From Phoronis ovalis (taxonomy: Eukaryota; Phoronida; Phoronidae), in assembly GCA_028565635.1 (NCBI GenBank), contig JAOXYB010064223.1, forward strand, positions 1-10,388: 10,388 nt of DNA. The letters run 5' to 3'. The position numbers and the translations under genes are program-made. This document shows, piece by piece, positions 7,123-10,388 of the stretch. Position 1 is the stretch's first letter, and every line of letters starts with the position of its first letter. Under the pieces are notes generated by a model. The model was not told the origin of the DNA. It did no database searches and worked only from the letters and a program-made list of their open reading frames with translations.

Positions 7123-7686
7123 TTGAGTCCCGGATTCGAAAGTAAGTCCTGGAACTTAGAATTGACTTAAATGCATGACTATAAGTCGATATAGAATGCC
7201 TCATTGTCCCCAGAACTTGGTCTAAAATGATGTTGAGATAATTTACGTTCACGAAATTGATGACATAACTGTGTATTGACACTACAACGGGAACAATCTT
7301 GAAAGGTTGGAAGAACTGTGTAACTTTAATAAAAGTATTTTAAAATAGTAAATTACAGTATTCCTTTGATTACGCTTCACAATCCGTAAATCGTTTGTTC
7401 AGTGCAGAATCGAAGAACGTATCAGCCATAATCATCAGAAGTTCATCTGACAATACACAGTATACAGCAGACTTGGCTTCTTCGTGTATGTTTCTAGATA
7501 TACGGGGGTGGAGATTAAAACAGAACTCAGAGCCACCGAAATCCATACAGAACGAAAAATGTTTCTCGCAAAATGGTAGATGCGTTTGTTATAATGTTTT
7601 GATATAATTACAGTTCACGGAAACAAAAACGAGATCCACAGTTTGGGGTTATGGTAAAATATGAAACCTATGGTACATAACATTAT
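7123..7686. other. Upstream flank of the MS4A-like gene; only a weak ORF
   Basis: Expected promoter and 5' UTR region for the minus-strand gene. A plus-strand frame at 7395-7607 starts at TTG and is open for 70 codons, ending KCFSQNGRCVCYNVLI. Its spacing of cysteines recalls half of an EGF module, but one short stretch is not enough to call a gene. No clear promoter motif was seen. Confidence 0.3.
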
Positions 7687-7932
7687 ATGGATGGTTTATA
7701 TGAACATTATGCATTTTCAATAAACACGCTAATATTGTCCAACTGCCAAACTGTAATCTTGATGTCCTCAGATAACACAGACGACATAGACTATCTGCAT
7801 GCACTTGAGGGCGCTACAGTCAGACCCTTTCCATACAGGCATCCTTTAGTTATACACAAAACATTTGTTTTTAAATTTGACTTTGGGAAAGCTTTAACCA
7901 GTGAAAATTTAACAAAAATGAAAACATATTAA
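7687..7932 (+). CDS. Small uncharacterised ORF of 81 codons
   Basis: ATG to TAA, 81 residues, mixed composition, with no signal peptide or membrane segment and no family recognised. AATAAA (7931-7936) overlaps the stop codon. Residues 34-44 (IDYLHALEGAT) recur as IDYLHALGGAT in a 43-codon frame on the opposite strand at 8088-8219; the DNA is identical over 22 nt and diverges after it. This could be part of a decayed duplicated gene, an exon, or a chance frame through a repeat. Conservation has not been tested. Confidence 0.25.
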   Translation: MDGLYEHYAFSINTLILSNCQTVILMSSDNTDDIDYLHALEGATVRPFPYRHPLVIHKTFVFKFDFGKALTSENLTKMKTY

Positions 7933-8024
7933 TAAATGATTGTTTTTGTATTGATATGCTCACGAAAAGGAGGGTATTTCTTAGATCAACGAACATAAAG
8001 AATTTTTAGTTTTTGGTTTTGGCT

Positions 8025-8111
8025 CAGCATGCGAAGGATTTGTTTTGTGAATGAAACGCGTGTGCGCACGCAGAACAATGTCATTGTTCATTCACAAAAT
8101 GCGACATGCTG
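8025..8111. repeat. T-shaped compound palindrome
   Basis: The outer stem is CAGCATG (8025-8031) with CATGCTG (8105-8111), and TTTTGTGAATGAA (8043-8055) with TTCATTCACAAAA (8087-8099), a perfect 13 bp. Inside lie two further hairpins: GCGTG (8058-8062) with CACGC (8067-8071), and GAACAATG (8073-8080) with CATTGTTC (8082-8089), a perfect 8-bp arm pair around one base. The second overlaps the outer arm by 3 nt. Folded, this gives a stem with two arms. Confidence 0.75.
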
Positions 8112-8219
8112 GGATCGTTTGGGTCCGAGACTGGTGGCTCCACCAAGTGCATGCAGATAGTCTATTACAATCGGTGCGCATCGTCTCAACTGCGCACGTA
8201 TAGGCCGAATATAGTGCAT
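8088..8219 (-). CDS. Short minus-strand ORF (43 aa) sharing a peptide with the ORF at 7687
   Basis: ATG at 8219-8217 to TGA at 8090-8088. The peptide includes IDYLHALGGATSLGPKR, related in frame to IDYLHALEGAT in the plus-strand ORF at 7687-7932. It runs through the palindrome cluster. No family is recognised. Because it overlaps inverted repeats and is short, it may not be translated. Confidence 0.2.
   Translation of the reverse strand: MHYIRPIRAQLRRCAPIVIDYLHALGGATSLGPKRSQHVAFCE
8132..8145. repeat. Palindrome TGGTGG-CT-CCACCA
   Basis: A perfect 6-bp stem with a 2-nt centre, directly next to the right arm of the 22-nt inverted repeat. Confidence 0.7.
8174..8197. repeat. Inverted repeat GTGCGCA/TGCGCAC
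   Basis: GTGCGCA (8174-8180) and TGCGCAC (8191-8197) with a 10-nt loop. The same TGCGCA word builds the stem-loop at 7061-7097 and part of the palindrome at 8062-8069. Confidence 0.7.
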
Positions 8220-9553
8220 TGAGCGTATTAATCAGCATTTCTTCTTTTCTTTCTGTTTTTGCTCCTGGACAGCCATGGAGACATTTCTGTTTGGAAGTGC
8301 GTGGATATAACTTCGTACAAAGTGAGAGAAATCACAGTTTGAAAATGCCATTTTTTAACAAAAATTGAGGCGACCATATCCAAGCCTACCAACTCACCCC
8401 GCAACTCATCCAGTTATTTTGTATTTCTCACTATTTCCACCTAGTCGTTTATTGCTATACTGTGGTAACACCAAAGTTAACTGCACGAAAAATTAGGCAT
8501 GGGACATTCCGCGAAGAATTAGTCTATTTACTATCTAGACAAAACGTAATGTTACTATTGAAGTGGATGGGGAAATCATTTATATCATCCTTGTATAAGA
8601 CGGCTTGGATAAACATGTATACTAGATAAATCCATATTTGTCGATGTTATGAGCTAATTTAGTAATGGAATTTACCTGGAAAACGTATTTAAAGCTATTA
8701 TGGTATCGTTGTGTATACTAAGTTATTTCATTGTGATAGCTTCATTGGGACTCGACACCTTGAATATTGTAGTCGTATAATTTCTTATATAACGATTTTG
8801 AACCGTTTTACATAATGTGCAAAGTATAACTTACGGTTACGGGAAACCAGACAAAGTCATTAAATTCACACTTTCGTAAAAACTAATTCATTCTGTTTTT
8901 TCACGTAATATAACTTATAATAATAATAACAACAACAGCTACAACAGAAACAGCAACTGTAATTATTACTTTTATGTACCCTTTCTGCTTAATCGAAACA
9001 CCTTGCTTGGATACCGGTGTGCCATTGAAAGTGAACAATTGGTTTATTTACAGGAATAAGTAATGAAGCGAGAATGACTGAACTGCTAACACAAGACACA
9101 GTTTCTTGCTTTTTGTAAACAACGTCTCAGCACCTATGTGCTAATACTCGCAAAACACGATGACAAAAAAACAGACTCCCCCTTCGAACGTAAGCTAAGG
9201 GGCTAATTTTTAGCATATCCCAAAACAGCAAAAGTTCAAATGTAAGTTTTCGGAGATTATATTCAGGGTAATACGGTGCAAGGTTAGTTCAATTACAAGT
9301 TTAATACATAAAGTGACTAACCTCTTACAGCATCCATTATTCTTATTCCTTCCTCCTCCTAGTCAGTGCCTAGTGGAAGCTCCAATGCTATTTTAGATAG
9401 TACGTAATATGTACGTAGCTAATAGTGATCAGGTTTGTTTACATTAATAATGTGAATAAGGATATAAGTTGGCATTATGTAAATGTTGTATTGAATGGCA
9501 TGTGGGTTCCCAACAACTATACATAAACCAGTTCTTTTGTTCTGTTGTAATTA
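8220..9553. other. Long gene-free stretch
   Basis: No convincing ORF on either strand. A T-rich acceptor-like tract leads to CCATGGAG near 8273 but the frame closes after 11 codons. A similar pyrimidine tract ending CTCCTAG near 9361 opens only 14 codons. An (AAT)n(AAC)n microsatellite is the only repeat noted. Confidence 0.4.
8918..8938 (+). repeat. TAA/CAA microsatellite
   Basis: Four TAA triplets followed by AAC/CAA triplets and then CAG-rich sequence: a short compound trinucleotide repeat. Confidence 0.7.
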
Positions 9554-9554
9554 T

Positions 9555-9588
9555 ATGTAAATATGTAAATGTAAATGTATATGTAAAT
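9555..9588 (+). repeat. Tandem ATGTAAAT repeat upstream of a TATA box
   Basis: ATGTAAAT at 9555-9562, 9563-9570 and 9581-9588, with a GTAAAT between. The unit resembles an octamer/POU-type site, but that is a weak resemblance in AT-rich DNA. Confidence 0.65.
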
Positions 9589-9591
9589 GAG

Positions 9592-9599
9592 TATAAATA
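9592..9599 (+). promoter_or_regulatory. Candidate TATA box TATAAATA
   Basis: TATAAATA followed by a GC-richer stretch (GCCTGACTAGGG) and, 10 nt on, a hairpin GGGAGT (9609-9614)/ACTCCC (9623-9628). Transcription would start near 9620-9630. No ORF follows within the window, so it would drive a non-coding or repeat-derived transcript, such as one from an LTR. The match to consensus is good; function is inferred. Confidence 0.4.
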
Positions 9600-10388
9600 G
9601 CCTGACTAGGGAGTTTTCAAACACTCCCAACCAAGACTTACATCAATATGCTGTAGAGATTACTCATATATATATACTGTAGTTACAAGTTGTTATCCAG
9701 AAGGATGTATTCTGCTAAGTTTGTTTAACATTGCCAAATAGCCAAATTGATACGAAGTGGAAGCATTTTCAGGTAGAGTGAAGAACTTGTTTATATGTTT
9801 TATAATTGTATTTTAATTACATTCCTACTATTTGTGGCAAGAGACCCAAACGGCCCAAAGGGAATAGGGCGCGGTGAATGTATTATATATACTAAAGTAT
9901 GGTACACTATTATGTAACTAGTAAAGTCAACACTTTATTGTAAATGATTGTATCTATGGTTAATTGTAAGTTATCTTTGTTTCTCTCAGTCAGAACTAAA
10001 TGTTCTTTAGGGTGTATTATTGAGGAATAATAACGCTACAAATAGTGTAACTGAGAATTATACGTTATACATTTCAGAACCGTTTTAGTGCATCATGATA
10101 TGGTAGTTTGTGGAATGAGTATACACTGTGGTTAGACGAAGGGAAAACGGAGCGACTGGGGAATAGCTCCTACCCACCTGTATTATTGAGGAATAATAAA
10201 GATTGTACAATCTGATAGTCATTATCTTATATTTGTTTAACAATGCCGTATTGTTAATTATTAAAGCACGTGAAGATTATGTCAGCGTTATCAACTGACA
10301 TTAAGATTACGATTTAATTGAGAGTCATACTGTTTGATTTCGAACAAATTTGCCTATAGTATTATACTATTATTTATTATATGACTAT
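9600..10388. other. Repeat-derived right end, possible decayed LTR-like unit
   Basis: No ORF. The region has the TATA box and hairpin just upstream, two exact 21-nt copies of a motif centred on ATTATTGAGGAATAAT (10013-10033 and 10179-10199), a 16-nt near-copy of TTTGTTTAACATTGCC (9720-9735 and 10232-10247, one mismatch), and purine-rich words AAAGGGAATAGGGCG (from 9857) and GGGGAATAG (from 10158). These recall LTR retrotransposon parts, but no TG...CA boundaries, primer-binding site or coding domain could be fixed. Confidence 0.25.
10013..10199 (+). repeat. 21-nt direct repeat, second copy bearing AATAAA
   Basis: Identical 21-nt copies at 10013-10033 and 10179-10199, 166 nt apart. Each is nearly self-complementary (ATTATT/AATAAT around GAGG). 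In the second copy the next base creates AATAAA (10195-10200), a possible poly(A) signal; the first copy lacks it. Confidence 0.75.

Larger units (their letters stand above)
7786..8165. repeat. Perfect 22-nt inverted repeat, arms 7786-7807 and 8144-8165
   Basis: The arms are exact reverse complements over 22 nt, containing GACTATCTGCATGCACTTG, with 336 nt between. Beyond them the match continues imperfectly for about 25 nt to a shared GACCC on the inner side, so the homologous arms are about 45 nt. A 22-nt exact match is far beyond chance for this interval. Confidence 0.85.

Noticed and set aside
7097-7282. Minus-strand ORF of 61 codons over the proposed first exon
   Set aside because: It is in a different frame from the MQDSGQY start and would enter the donor in the wrong phase for the next exon.
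7395-7607. Plus-strand ORF ending CFSQNGRCVCYNVLI as an EGF-like module
   Set aside because: Only half the cysteine pattern is present, with a non-ATG start and no neighbouring module or clear splice structure.
8025-8111. Viral terminal hairpin (parvovirus-like) reading of the T-shaped palindrome
   Set aside because: Only the fold is reminiscent; no viral replication or capsid coding sequence lies nearby.
8241-8310. Pyrimidine tract followed by CCATGGAG as a trans-splice or first-exon start
   Set aside because: The frame closes after 11 codons and no donor rescues it.
9340-9405. Strong pyrimidine tract and acceptor followed by SVPSGSSNAILDST
   Set aside because: Only 14 codons before a stop and no partner exon found.

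Overview
The window looks like nuclear DNA of a metazoan, most likely an invertebrate. It is AT-rich and gene-poor. Its recognisable products are animal four-pass membrane proteins, one coding region is interrupted by small GT-AG introns with T-rich acceptors ending in TTTTCAG, and the spaces between genes hold foldback and tandem-repeat debris. I cannot place the lineage more closely. There is no bacterial operon architecture, CRISPR array, rRNA or recognisable tRNA.

Layout. Positions 1-290 are the right end of a hairpin-rich element that runs off the left edge and finishes in a 9-nt tandem repeat, probably a MITE. 291-1038 is the upstream flank of the first gene. 1039-2283 (+) is a single-exon tetraspanin-like gene with a CCG motif in the large extracellular loop and an unusually long basic C-terminal tail. 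2284-3410 is non-coding apart from small repeats. 3411-3667 holds two weak candidate exons on opposite strands and a stem-loop. 3717-5642 is mainly repeat-derived: a small foldback at 4109-4254 and a 25-nt inverted-repeat pair bounding 4756-5056. 5643-7122 (-) is the best multi-exon gene, a CD20/MS4A-like four-pass membrane protein assembled from four coding exons with compatible phases into about 165 residues. 7687-8219 contains two short ORFs on opposite strands sharing a perfect 22-nt inverted repeat, next to a dense cluster of palindromes at 8025-8197. 8220-10388 is gene-free; its right part has an ATGTAAAT repeat, a TATA box, a hairpin and a duplicated 21-nt motif, possibly a degraded LTR-like or other promoter-bearing repeat.

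The tetraspanin and the MS4A-like protein both have four membrane passes but belong to unrelated families, and they lie on opposite strands more than 3 kb apart with their 3' ends facing each other. Nothing shows that they act together. The most unusual items are the tetraspanin tail, the T-shaped palindrome at 8025-8111, the 22-nt inverted repeat at 7786-7807/8144-8165 that preserves the same peptide frame on opposite strands, and a stem-loop covering the 5' splice site of MS4A-like intron 1. No complete new multi-gene system is evident.
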